A DNA stretch of 64,000 nt, taken from contig JBPOFS010000001.1 of NCBI GenBank assembly GCA_051252515.1, forward strand, positions 372,001-436,000, in the 5' to 3' direction. Position numbers and translations under genes: made by a program. Of this stretch, positions 25,040 to 32,865 are shown piece after piece. The notes below the pieces were generated by a model. That model ran no database searches. It worked only from the letters and a program-made list of their open reading frames with translations, and was not told the DNA's origin. The stretch is from UBA5078 sp051252515. GTDB lineage: Bacteria > Pseudomonadota > Gammaproteobacteria > Pseudomonadales > Pseudohongiellaceae. How positions within the stretch are numbered: the stretch's first letter is position 1; the number at the start of each line of letters is the position of its first letter.

Positions 25040-26326
25040 ATGAACGTTTTGATTATTGGCAACGGTGGCCGCGAACACGCATTAGCGTGGCGCGTTAAGC
25101 AATCTTCACAGGCAGGAAAAGTTTTCGTTGCCCCAGGCAATGCGGGAACTCATTTAGAGCCAGGGGTCGAGAACGTCGCCCTCGACCCTATGGATTTTCC
25201 CGCCCTTGTGGCGTTTGCTAAGGCCAATGACGTCGCCTTAACCATAGTGGGACCAGAGGCCCCTCTTGTTGACGGCGTGGTAGATTATTTTGCTGAGAAT
25301 GGTCTACGCTGCTTCGGCCCCTCTAAAAATGCTGCACAACTCGAAGGCTCTAAAGCGTTCACCAAAGATTTTTTACACCGCCACGGGATTCCCACAGCGG
25401 CGTATCAAAACTTTACTGAAATCGATGCCGCTTGCGAATACGTTCGCGCTCAAGGCATCCCTATCGTTATCAAGGCTGACGGATTAGCGGCTGGCAAAGG
25501 CGTCATCATTGCCCAGAGCGTCACCGAGGCCGAAGAAACCATCAAAGACATGCTTTCGGGCAATAAATTTGGTGACGCAGGACATCGCGTGGTCATCGAG
25601 CAGTTCTTACAGGGCGAAGAGGCAAGTTTCATTGTCATGGTAGATGGCAATAACGTTCTGCCGTTTGCGACATCGCAAGATCACAAAGCACGCGATGATG
25701 GTGACAAAGGTCCTAATACCGGTGGCATGGGGGCTTACTCTCCCGCGCCGGTCGTGACCCCACAGCTGCATGACAAAATAATGCAGCAAGTGATCATGCC
25801 TACCGTCAACGGCATGCGTGAAGACGGCAATGCTTATGTAGGCTTTCTCTATGCGGGCCTAATGATTTCTCCTAATGGCGATCTCAATGTTATTGAATAT
25901 AACTGCCGTTTCGGGGACCCAGAAGCACAGCCAGTAATGATGCGCCTACAGTCCGACCTTATCGCTTTATGCGAAAGTGCACTCGATGGGCAACTCGACA
26001 AGACGCAAGCCCAATGGGATCCGCGCCCTGCCGTCGGAGTCGTATTAGCTAGCGGTGGTTACCCCGACGCCTACAATAAAGGCGATGTTATCAGCGGACT
26101 GGCAAGCAACACGTCCAGCGATCGCAAAGTCTTTCATGCGGGAACTCGTATGCAAGGCGACGATGTCGTGACCAATGGCGGACGCGTCCTATGCGCAACA
26201 GCCTTAGGCAACACCGTCACCGATGCACAAAAATCAGCATATGACTTGATCAAACAGCTAGACTGGAATAATGTTTATTTCCGACGCGACATCGCTTACC
26301 GAGCCATTGCGAGAGAAAATGTCTGA
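25040..26326 (+). CDS. purD: Phosphoribosylamine-glycine ligase
   Basis: The protein has 428 residues, E. coli-like. This ATP-grasp enzyme joins glycine to phosphoribosylamine in purine synthesis. Seen: MNVLIIGNGGREHALAW, VGPEAPLVDG, KADGLAAGKGVI, DHKARDDGDKGPNTGGMGAY and the metal-binding EYNCRFGDPEAQ. AGAGG lies upstream of the ATG. Its last eight bases overlap the coq7 start, so ubiquinone synthesis is coupled to this purine operon. Confidence 0.96.
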   Translation: MNVLIIGNGGREHALAWRVKQSSQAGKVFVAPGNAGTHLEPGVENVALDPMDFPALVAFAKANDVALTIVGPEAPLVDGVVDYFAENGLRCFGPSKNAAQLEGSKAFTKDFLHRHGIPTAAYQNFTEIDAACEYVRAQGIPIVIKADGLAAGKGVIIAQSVTEAEETIKDMLSGNKFGDAGHRVVIEQFLQGEEASFIVMVDGNNVLPFATSQDHKARDDGDKGPNTGGMGAYSPAPVVTPQLHDKIMQQVIMPTVNGMREDGNAYVGFLYAGLMISPNGDLNVIEYNCRFGDPEAQPVMMRLQSDLIALCESALDGQLDKTQAQWDPRPAVGVVLASGGYPDAYNKGDVISGLASNTSSDRKVFHAGTRMQGDDVVTNGGRVLCATALGNTVTDAQKSAYDLIKQLDWNNVYFRRDIAYRAIARENV

Positions 26327-26972
26327 TACACAACGTGAATACCATAATGGGCTAGACCGGCTGATCGTACAGTTCGACCAAGCCCTGCGCACCTTGGTGC
26401 CGGGTAGTAGCACCCAGAACCGTCCTTCGCCTGCCCGCAGCTTAGAAGCACAAACCCTTAGCGATAGTGAGCGCAAACAAGCCGCCTCATTGATGCGTAT
26501 CAACCATACGGGTGAAGTCTGCGCGCAAGCGCTCTATCAAGGTCAGGCGCTCACCGCAAAACTTCCCGATGTGCGCCAATCAATGGAAGACGCCGCCCAA
26601 GAAGAAGTCGACCACCTCGCTTGGTGTGAGCAACGGTTACAAGATCTCGAAAGCCGCAGCAGTGTCTTCAACCCCGCTTGGTATGCGATGTCATTTGGTC
26701 TTGGCGCAGTGGCGGGTCTTGCGGGTGACAAATGGAGCCTAGGTTTCGTTGCAGAAACCGAAGAACAGGTTTGCGAGCATCTCAAAGATCATTTGGTACA
26801 GCTACCCAAAAGCGACCTCAAGAGTAGAGCAGTATTGCAGCAAATGCTGATTGATGAGCAGCAACACGGAGAGTCAGCTCGACAAGCAGGGGGAGAGAAT
26901 CTACCACTGCCTATCAAGCTTGCGATGCAGTCAATGTCGGTGCTAATGAAGAAAACCGCTTATCGTCTATAA
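26319..26972 (+). CDS. coq7: Demethoxyubiquinone hydroxylase (Coq7/CAT5)
   Basis: The protein has 217 residues from ATG 26319. The frame is open 48 bases further up, but the start that overlaps the purD TGA agrees with Pseudomonas Coq7. Di-iron ligands of the ferritin-like fold are visible: the Glu of MRINHTGEVCAQALY, EExDH in EEVDHLAWC, and ExxH in DEQQHGESARQAG. It catalyses the O2-dependent hydroxylation of 2-polyprenyl-3-methyl-6-methoxybenzoquinol in ubiquinone synthesis at the inner membrane. It is convergent with osmC. Confidence 0.93.
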   Translation: MSDTQREYHNGLDRLIVQFDQALRTLVPGSSTQNRPSPARSLEAQTLSDSERKQAASLMRINHTGEVCAQALYQGQALTAKLPDVRQSMEDAAQEEVDHLAWCEQRLQDLESRSSVFNPAWYAMSFGLGAVAGLAGDKWSLGFVAETEEQVCEHLKDHLVQLPKSDLKSRAVLQQMLIDEQQHGESARQAGGENLPLPIKLAMQSMSVLMKKTAYRL

Positions 26973-26983
26973 GGCTAACGCTT

Positions 26984-27406
26984 TTACTCGACTTCGATCA
27001 CTTCGAAGTCGTGGGTTATCTCCACTCCCCCTTTCTCTAACATGATCGTCGCTGAGCAATATTTTTCAGCCGATAATGCCACCGCTTTTTCTACATGCTT
27101 AGGGTTGAGCCCTTTTCCTGTCACACGAAAGTGCAAATGGATTTTCTCGAATACAGCTGGCACAGCATCGGCTCGATGAGCCGTTATTTCCGTTTCACAG
27201 TCAGTCACGTGCTGCCTAGTCTTCTGCAAAATACTCATGACATCGTACGAAGAGCAGCCACCGACACCAATCAATAACATTTCCATCGGGCGAATCCCTA
27301 TATTATCGCCCCCGCTAGATTCCGGCCCTTCCATTAAAACAGAATGCCCACTGCCGGATTCGCCTAGAAATTTTACTTTGTCTATCCAACGCACTTTCGC
27401 TTTCAT
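26984..27406 (-). CDS. OsmC family protein (YhfA-like)
   Basis: The protein has 140 residues from ATG 27406. An adjacent ATG at 27409 and an open extension to 27481 exist, but GAGAGAG best suits this start. It has the OsmC/Ohr fold: a first Cys in IGVGGCSSYDVMSIL and a second in AEKYCSATIML, the two-thiol pair for peroxide reduction. The YhfA subgroup is less well characterised than Ohr and OsmC. It lies between crp and coq7, where Pseudomonas also has an OsmC protein. The last codons form a nine-base palindrome shared with the coq7 3' side. Confidence 0.88.
   Translation of the reverse strand: MKAKVRWIDKVKFLGESGSGHSVLMEGPESSGGDNIGIRPMEMLLIGVGGCSSYDVMSILQKTRQHVTDCETEITAHRADAVPAVFEKIHLHFRVTGKGLNPKHVEKAVALSAEKYCSATIMLEKGGVEITHDFEVIEVE
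26989..27011. repeat. Nine-base-pair inverted repeat at the coq7/osmC convergence
   Basis: CGACTTCGA (26989-26997) and TCGAAGTCG (27003-27011) are perfect complements around a 5-base loop, 17 bases after the coq7 stop and inside the osmC C-terminal codons. Neither strand has a T tract next to it. It could be a Rho-assisted bidirectional terminator or simply follow from the DFEVIEV coding sequence. Confidence 0.45.
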
Positions 27407-27520
27407 CATTCTCTCTCGCTTGTTAATGTCAGAGCCTACCCATTTGGCACGCTGCGAATGGCGAAAGATTAACACAGTCACCCCAAGAGGACGAAGCAGC
27501 TAACATTTTCTGTGCCTTCG

Positions 27521-27560
27521 GAGGTATGATATACCTCTGCCAAGTTTTCTGAATTATACT
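27521..27560 (+). promoter_or_regulatory. crp promoter with inverted repeat over the -35 region
   Basis: TATACT (27555-27560) is a good -10, about 60 bases before the crp ATG. The expected -35 position is occupied by a perfect 7+3+7 inverted repeat, GAGGTAT-GAT-ATACCTC (27521-27537), rather than by a TTGACA-like hexamer. Position and symmetry suggest a regulator site. It does not match the CRP consensus TGTGA-N6-TCACA, so simple autoregulation at this site is unlikely. Confidence 0.45.
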
Positions 27561-27619
27561 TTGGCTTACGCCCTTTAGTTTTCGCAAGAATGAACCTCTG
27601 CGTTTAGGAGAACAACAAT

Positions 27620-28255
27620 ATGACGCTCACGGCTCTTACGCCACATATTAAGGACTTGGAAAACTTCCTAACCAATTGCCATCGTCGTCGTTACCCGAAT
27701 CGCAGCACCATCATTTATGAAGGTGATACCTGCAATACGCTCTATTATATTATTGAGGGCTCTGTCTCTGTCGTTTTAGAAGACGATGATGGAAAAGAGG
27801 TTGTCATAGCCTACTTGAACCCAGGCGACTTTTTTGGCGAAATGGGCTTGTTTGAACAAAAAGAGGCACGTAGCGCATGGTGTAGAGCTCGTAGCGCCTG
27901 TGAGATCGCAGAGATCAGCTATGCTAACTTCAACAATTACATCCGCTCCCACCCAGAGATCGTTTTCACCATTGGCAAACAGATGGCACACCGCTTACGC
28001 AATACAACGCGTAAAGTTGGCGACCTCGCTTTCTATGATGTCACCGGACGTATCGCGCGTACGCTTATAGAACTAAGCAAAGAGCCTGATGCAATGACTC
28101 ATCCGGATGGGATGCAGATCAAAATCACACGGCAAGAATTGGGACGCCTAGTTAACTGCTCCCGAGAAATGGCGGGGCGCGTCTTGAAGACGCTAGAAGA
28201 GCAAGAGCTTATCTCTGTAAAAGGGAAAACAATCGTAGTCTACGGCACACGCTAA
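27620..28255 (+). CDS. crp: cAMP receptor protein (CRP/Vfr)
   Basis: The protein has 211 residues. The cyclic-nucleotide domain (about 15-120) keeps the cAMP-binding residues: GDFFGEMGLFEQKEARSAW contains Glu74, Arg84 and Ser85, equivalent to E. coli Glu72, Arg82 and Ser83. The C-terminal HTH ITRQELGRLVNCSREMAGR keeps Arg182, Glu183 and Arg187 (E. coli 180, 181, 185), so it should read TGTGA-N6-TCACA. It is the homologue of Pseudomonas Vfr, next to osmC and trpCDG. It likely controls catabolism and surface or virulence-type functions. Confidence 0.95.
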   Translation: MTLTALTPHIKDLENFLTNCHRRRYPNRSTIIYEGDTCNTLYYIIEGSVSVVLEDDDGKEVVIAYLNPGDFFGEMGLFEQKEARSAWCRARSACEIAEISYANFNNYIRSHPEIVFTIGKQMAHRLRNTTRKVGDLAFYDVTGRIARTLIELSKEPDAMTHPDGMQIKITRQELGRLVNCSREMAGRVLKTLEEQELISVKGKTIVVYGTR

Positions 28256-28273
28256 TACGCGCAAGGTCGCGCA

Positions 28274-29005
28274 TTAGGCCGCTTGTCGAGTATAGGCCTC
28301 TTGCTCTGAGAGCTCCGCATTTGCGATGAACGTTTTACGTTGCTGAATATAACTGAGCTTACTCGCCCCTTCCGGCCCATTTAGCGGACCATTGACCAAG
28401 TAACTTTCTGCTGCGCGATAATGAGAAAATGCCTTTCTCGAATCACCATGCTCAAACGCTTCTTCCGCCATGCGAATATTCGAATTCACCCCCACCAAAG
28501 CACTTAACGTCCCCAAGTGCCGGGCTGTAGACTCCAATTGCTCACCTTTAACGTGGCCTACTTGATAAAGGTGTCTTATGAGCGCCAGAGCATCGGTGAT
28601 ATGCGCACGGGCTTTCATGACTTCTTGCTCAGTGCCAAAACTGGTTTTTTGGTCTACTTTTGAAAGCGTTGCCGTATTTGCGGCACTGGGCTTTTCCGCT
28701 TTCGCACTATCACCTTGGCGTGCCTCTTTTTCATTAACGCTACGCGCGGGATCCAAAATTTGGATGCGCTGCATATCCCCCTTTAAGGCCTGCGTCAGAA
28801 TACGAATAACTTCGGGATTATCATCGAACGCCTTTAAACCCTGTAACACTTTGCGCAATGCCGAGCTGCGACGGTCTAATGCGGCTAAGCGGTACAAACG
28901 TATTAACTGGCGCTCTTGCCGATCTTGCGTCAGGCGCACTATCAACAGCGAACCCAGTATTACGGCGAAAAGTATAGAAACTGTTAAAGCGCTAGAAAAC
29001 AACAT
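28274..29005 (-). CDS. Hypothetical membrane-anchored helical protein
   Basis: The protein has 243 residues of no family I recognise. One N-terminal transmembrane helix (about 4-24) is followed by Arg-rich RLTQDRQERQLIRLYRLAALDRR. The rest is predicted helical, with a polar linker (about 85-120) and two helical parts, the second (about 125-235) resembling tetratricopeptide-like pairs (AEEAFEHGDSRKAFSHYRAAESYL). With a short N terminus the bulk is probably cytoplasmic. It is convergent with crp, 107 bases beyond dgkA, and may continue the trp-dgkA transcript. Real gene by length and codon pattern; function unknown. Confidence 0.7.
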   Translation of the reverse strand: MLFSSALTVSILFAVILGSLLIVRLTQDRQERQLIRLYRLAALDRRSSALRKVLQGLKAFDDNPEVIRILTQALKGDMQRIQILDPARSVNEKEARQGDSAKAEKPSAANTATLSKVDQKTSFGTEQEVMKARAHITDALALIRHLYQVGHVKGEQLESTARHLGTLSALVGVNSNIRMAEEAFEHGDSRKAFSHYRAAESYLVNGPLNGPEGASKLSYIQQRKTFIANAELSEQEAYTRQAA

Positions 29006-29111
29006 GGCACACCGAGTTCACAAATTAGATTAGCGCGTAATTGCGCTTACCTAATAGTTATCGGCTCATCGGGGAAGAGGTTTACTTTTATTTACAAAGG
29101 AACGTGTGGAA

Positions 29112-29522
29112 CTACAGTAAAAGAAGGCCCCACACGAAGGCCACTAACACCATGCCCATAAACACGGCAGCGGACCCTATGTCTTTAGCCTGACGAGACA
29201 ACTCGTGATACTCCACGCCAATGCGGTCCACCACGGCCTCAACGGCCGTATTAAGCAGTTCGATGATCATCAGCAAGATCACACTGCCAATCATTAGAAC
29301 GATCTCCAGCGCATTGTCTCCGAGTACAAAGGCCAACGGGCTCAAGACCACCAGAGCTAAACATTCTAAGCGGAACGCCTCTTCAGAGCGAAAAGCAGAA
29401 CCCAGGCCTGCGAAGGAGTAGCGTGTCGCCGCAATTAGACGCGCAATACCACGTCGTTTAGGAGGCACGGGAGCAGTAGAGGCGTCACGCACCGGTTCAC
29501 TTGAAGGCGAGTCAACGCTCAT
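29112..29522 (-). CDS. dgkA: Diacylglycerol kinase, DgkA type
   Basis: The protein has 136 residues: a 25-residue Pro-rich lead, then the 3-TM DgkA core of about 110. The core signature ELLNTAVEAVVDRIG and HELSRQAKDIGSAAVF carries the catalytic and metal-binding Glu residues. It phosphorylates diacylglycerol in the inner membrane, recycling lipid from osmoregulated-glucan or LPS modification. Its ATG shares one base with the trpC stop (TAATG), so it is translationally coupled to the trp genes. It could alternatively act on undecaprenol, as in Gram-positives, which is less likely here. Confidence 0.93.
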   Translation of the reverse strand: MSVDSPSSEPVRDASTAPVPPKRRGIARLIAATRYSFAGLGSAFRSEEAFRLECLALVVLSPLAFVLGDNALEIVLMIGSVILLMIIELLNTAVEAVVDRIGVEYHELSRQAKDIGSAAVFMGMVLVAFVWGLLLL

Positions 29523-30316
29523 TAAGAAAACAACTCAGTCAGTTTATGTCCAGGATTGGGCGCTCGCATAAAGGTTTCCCCTATTAAGAAGCCAAAGATA
29601 TTCTGCGCAAGCATAGAGCGGACATCTTGCGCACTATGAATCCCGCTCTCTGTTACTAACAACTTGCCTTTGGGAAGCAGTTTCGCAAGCCGGAAGCTTA
29701 CCTCAAGGTTTGTTTCGAAATTGTGAAGATTGCGATTGTTCACGCCAATGAGATCGAAACCGGCCGCCAAGGCCACATCGAGTTCAGTCTCATCATGCAC
29801 TTCCACCAACACATCAATATTCATCTGTTTGGCGTAAGCGGCTAGCTCTCGTAACTCTTCTGCTTGTAATGCGGCCACGATCAATAAGACACAGTCGGCA
29901 CCAATCGCTTTGGCTTCAGCGATCTGATATGGCGCTACAATGAAATCCTTGCGAATAACGGGTAACTGACAGGCAGCACGAGCCTGTTGCAAGTATTCGT
30001 TGCCCCCTTGAAAGAACTCTCTGTCAGTTAGTACCGATAAACAACTCGCCCCGCCTTCCTCGTATTGCCGAGCAATCAGCGCTGGATCGAAGTCTTCTCG
30101 AATCAACCCCTTACTTGGCGAGGCCTTTTTAATCTCAGCAATAACCGCTGGCTGTCGCGCCTCGATTCGGTCTCGAAGCGTTGCGATAAACTCGCGCTTA
30201 TCTGAAACCTTCGCGGCCAATTGCTCCATGCTAGTGAGACTGGTGATAGCGCTATCGCGAACGATTTCTCGATGCTTCTGCGCGATAATTTTTTCTAATA
30301 TTGTCGGTTTACTCAT
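29522..30316 (-). CDS. trpC: Indole-3-glycerol phosphate synthase
   Basis: The protein has 264 residues, a monofunctional TrpC without TrpF as in Pseudomonas. This (beta/alpha)8 enzyme closes the indole ring of CdRP. Seen: EIKKASPSKGLI (substrate-binding Lys), RKDFIVAPYQI, GVNNRNLHNFE, VTESGIHSAQDV and GFLIGETFMR. It follows trpD by 17 bases and overlaps dgkA. No trpE lies in this cluster. Confidence 0.96.
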   Translation of the reverse strand: MSKPTILEKIIAQKHREIVRDSAITSLTSMEQLAAKVSDKREFIATLRDRIEARQPAVIAEIKKASPSKGLIREDFDPALIARQYEEGGASCLSVLTDREFFQGGNEYLQQARAACQLPVIRKDFIVAPYQIAEAKAIGADCVLLIVAALQAEELRELAAYAKQMNIDVLVEVHDETELDVALAAGFDLIGVNNRNLHNFETNLEVSFRLAKLLPKGKLLVTESGIHSAQDVRSMLAQNIFGFLIGETFMRAPNPGHKLTELFS

Positions 30317-30333
30317 TCTGATCGCTACTTCAA

Positions 30334-31356
30334 TTAAAGTGATTCACTGTATTGTGCAAGCTGCTCTAGTTTTTTCATCGCAGCGCCAGTACGCAAGATT
30401 TCTTGGGCTCTTTGCACACCCTCGGCAATGCTGTCCACCACGTTCGCCGCGTAAATCGCAGCTCCGGCATTGAGTGCGACGATGTCAGCGCAGGCAGCAT
30501 CCTCGTACCGTAATGCTTTACGTACTAAGGCTAAGCTCTCATGCGCATCACTGACTTGCAGCATAGCGATGCCCTCGCGGCGCTCAATCCCGAAGTCCTC
30601 AGGCGTGATGCTATAACGGGTAATTTCGCCATCGCGTAGCTCTCCCACTTGGGTTGCCGAGCTGATGCTGATCTCATCTAAGCCATCGTCGGCTGCGACT
30701 ATCAACACATGCTGCCCGCCTAAACTTAGGAGAACCTTAAGCATAGGCTCAATCCATTTAGCATTATTAACCCCAAGCACTTGATTCGGTGCTCCGGCAG
30801 GATTGGTTAACGGTCCGAGCAAATTAAATATTGTGGGGATGCCAATTTCTTTTCGCGCACCAATGACATGCTTCATAGCACTGTGGTGACCAGGGGCAAA
30901 CATAAAGCCTACTCCTACTTGATCAATACACTTGGCCACTTGCTCAGGGTTTAAGGTCAACTTCACCCCTGCCGCCTCTAGCAAATCCGCACTGCCACTT
31001 TTGCTAGTGGCCCCACGGTTACCGTGTTTTGCTACTCGCGCTCCGGCGCAAGCCGCCACCATGGCCGAGGCGGTGGAGATATTAAACGTATTCGTCCCAG
31101 TGCCCCCTGTTCCACAGGTATCAACTAGATGCGTCTTGTCATCGACCTTTACGGCAGTGGCCAACTCTCGCATGACTTTAGCGGCCCCTAGAAGCTCTTG
31201 CGCACACACGCCCTTAAGCTGCAATGTCACTAAAAATGCAGCGACCTGCGCATCAGTCACACCGCCAGTCATGATGTCTCGCATCAATACGGTCATATCT
31301 GAGGCACTGAGGTCTTGTTTATTACTGAGCTGCGCTATTGCGGCTTTGATATCCAT
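30334..31356 (-). CDS. trpD: Anthranilate phosphoribosyltransferase
   Basis: The protein has 340 residues, standard length. It transfers phosphoribose from PRPP to anthranilate. The PRPP-binding and anthranilate motifs are present: DTCGTGGTGTNTFNIST, KHGNRGATSKSGSADLLEA, FMFAPGHHSAMKHV and RKEIGIPTIFNLLGPLTNPA. AAGGA precedes the ATG. It sits 16 bases after trpG and 17 bases before trpC. Confidence 0.96.
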   Translation of the reverse strand: MDIKAAIAQLSNKQDLSASDMTVLMRDIMTGGVTDAQVAAFLVTLQLKGVCAQELLGAAKVMRELATAVKVDDKTHLVDTCGTGGTGTNTFNISTASAMVAACAGARVAKHGNRGATSKSGSADLLEAAGVKLTLNPEQVAKCIDQVGVGFMFAPGHHSAMKHVIGARKEIGIPTIFNLLGPLTNPAGAPNQVLGVNNAKWIEPMLKVLLSLGGQHVLIVAADDGLDEISISSATQVGELRDGEITRYSITPEDFGIERREGIAMLQVSDAHESLALVRKALRYEDAACADIVALNAGAAIYAANVVDSIAEGVQRAQEILRTGAAMKKLEQLAQYSESL

Positions 31357-31372
31357 GGGGCGTCCTTCTTCA

Positions 31373-31954
31373 CTATTGGGCGTCGAGGAAATTCTTTAAT
31401 AATTGATGTCCGTGCTCGCTTAGAATCGACTCTGGGTGAAACTGCACGCCTTCAATGGCTAGCGTGCGGTGTCGGACCCCCATAATCTCATCCATGGATC
31501 CATCTTCACGCTCGGTCCATGCCGTAACTTCCAAACAGTCAGGAAGTGTTGCCTTATCAATGACCAAGGAGTGATAACGAGTGGCAGTGAAGGGATTGTC
31601 GAGCCCTGCAAAAACTCCCACGCCCGCGTGATGCATAGGTGAAAGCTTGCCATGCATCACTTTGCCAGCGCGCACTATCTGCCCACCGAAGGCTTGCCCG
31701 ATACTTTGATGCCCAAGGCAAATGCCTAAGATGGGTATCTTCCCAGCAAAGTGCTCAATACACGCCACGGAGATTCCTGCTTCGTTTGGTGTGCAGGGCC
31801 CAGGCGATATCACTATTTTTTCCGGTGCCAACGCCTCGATCTGCGCAATGCTAATGGCATCATTGCGAAACACTTGGACATCAGCGCCTAACTCGCCCAA
31901 ATATTGGACGATGTTATAGGTAAAAGAGTCATAATTATCAATCATTAACAGCAT
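31373..31954 (-). CDS. trpG: Anthranilate synthase glutamine amidotransferase subunit
   Basis: The protein has 193 residues from the ATG at 31954. The frame is open to 32092, but the family begins MLLMIDNYDSFTYN, and AGAGGAT lies upstream. This class I glutaminase has the catalytic triad: Cys in GICLGHQSIGQAFGG, and His and Glu in EGVQFHPESIL. It gives ammonia to TrpE for anthranilate, and in many bacteria also to PabB for p-aminobenzoate. No trpE or pabB partner lies in the window. Confidence 0.95.
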   Translation of the reverse strand: MLLMIDNYDSFTYNIVQYLGELGADVQVFRNDAISIAQIEALAPEKIVISPGPCTPNEAGISVACIEHFAGKIPILGICLGHQSIGQAFGGQIVRAGKVMHGKLSPMHHAGVGVFAGLDNPFTATRYHSLVIDKATLPDCLEVTAWTEREDGSMDEIMGVRHRTLAIEGVQFHPESILSEHGHQLLKNFLDAQ

Positions 31955-32046
31955 TAGCAGCCGATCCTCTACAGGCGTAATTCTTGCGTGAGATTCTAGC
32001 ATGGAAAGAATCCCCGCTTCTGCGCTCAACAAGAGACTTTCAAACT

Positions 32047-32841
32047 TTATTGCGACAAGCCTTTCTGTGCCGCTAAGAAGACATCGGGACACTCCAGCAT
32101 AGCCAATTCCTCGCTATCAGGCAGGCAATCTGGATTTACGAATGCCAGTAGCTCTGGAGTAGGGTCACAAAAGAGCATATCGAACGCGAAACGCTCTTTT
32201 CCATATAAACCACGATGTATCATATTCGCTGAAAAAATAAGAAGATCCCCCCGAGCAAGCTCCACACAGCGCGTATTGGGCAAGGCATCATGGACAGCCC
32301 TTCCAGATTGCGCCAAGCGCACATCCTGCTCCAATGCAGTATCCCAGCGCTTATGAGTGCCCGGCACTAACTCAAGCCCGCGCTCCGGCATCAACGCCAA
32401 TCGAAGATGAATCACGTTTGCTGTCGTCAGCGCTTGCGCCTGCTGCTCTAGGGTCATTCCGGAATACTGTACATCACGGTGCCAGTAATTTTTCTGGCTA
32501 GGGTTATGGGGGTTAAAAAACAACTGCGTATTCATGAATGCTGCAAGACCGGGAAACACCGCCTTAACTATTTGCGCGATACGTCGATCGCCAAGTAGGC
32601 GCAAGAGTACAAGCCTGTCATTGCGAGAGAGGATCTTCCTATCGGTAAGATAAGCGCTATTAACCGCACCGGCATTGTACAAATCAGTATTCGATTCAAG
32701 CCAAAGGGAGTGAAAACGCTCTAACACTAACTGCAAAGACCTGAGCTCTTGTTCTGTAAATTCTGAGCGCAAAACGACAAAGCCTTGCTCCTTAAAATAA
32801 GCACGGATAGTTTGAGGCTCTAATGAGGATAGTTCAGGCAT
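32047..32841 (-). CDS. Phytanoyl-CoA dioxygenase (PhyH) family protein
   Basis: The protein has 264 residues. Fe(II)/2-oxoglutarate oxygenase ligands are visible: YWHRDVQYSG (His121, Asp123) and SANMIHRG (His209), with a likely 2-oxoglutarate-binding Arg in GKERFAFD (217). A double-stranded beta-helix is consistent with the spacing. The family hydroxylates very varied small molecules and acyl groups, so the substrate is open. It lies 92 bases upstream of trpG on the same strand and could be cotranscribed with trpGDC. No clear ribosome-binding site precedes the ATG. Confidence 0.82.
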   Translation of the reverse strand: MPELSSLEPQTIRAYFKEQGFVVLRSEFTEQELRSLQLVLERFHSLWLESNTDLYNAGAVNSAYLTDRKILSRNDRLVLLRLLGDRRIAQIVKAVFPGLAAFMNTQLFFNPHNPSQKNYWHRDVQYSGMTLEQQAQALTTANVIHLRLALMPERGLELVPGTHKRWDTALEQDVRLAQSGRAVHDALPNTRCVELARGDLLIFSANMIHRGLYGKERFAFDMLFCDPTPELLAFVNPDCLPDSEELAMLECPDVFLAAQKGLSQ

Positions 32842-32865
32842 GGAGGGGCTACTTTGCAGAGGTAA

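Noticed and set aside
28252..28277. Imperfect hairpin across the convergent crp and hypothetical gene stops
   Set aside because: The stem has a two-base bulge and no T tract, so intrinsic termination is not supported.
28578..29033. 151-codon plus-strand open frame
   Set aside because: Antisense to the hypothetical helical protein. The minus-strand reading has a membrane helix and balanced composition, while this one is Arg/Ser/Cys-rich without structure.
30932..31399. 155-codon plus-strand open frame
   Set aside because: Antisense to trpD, which is unambiguous; the translated sequence has no domain pattern.
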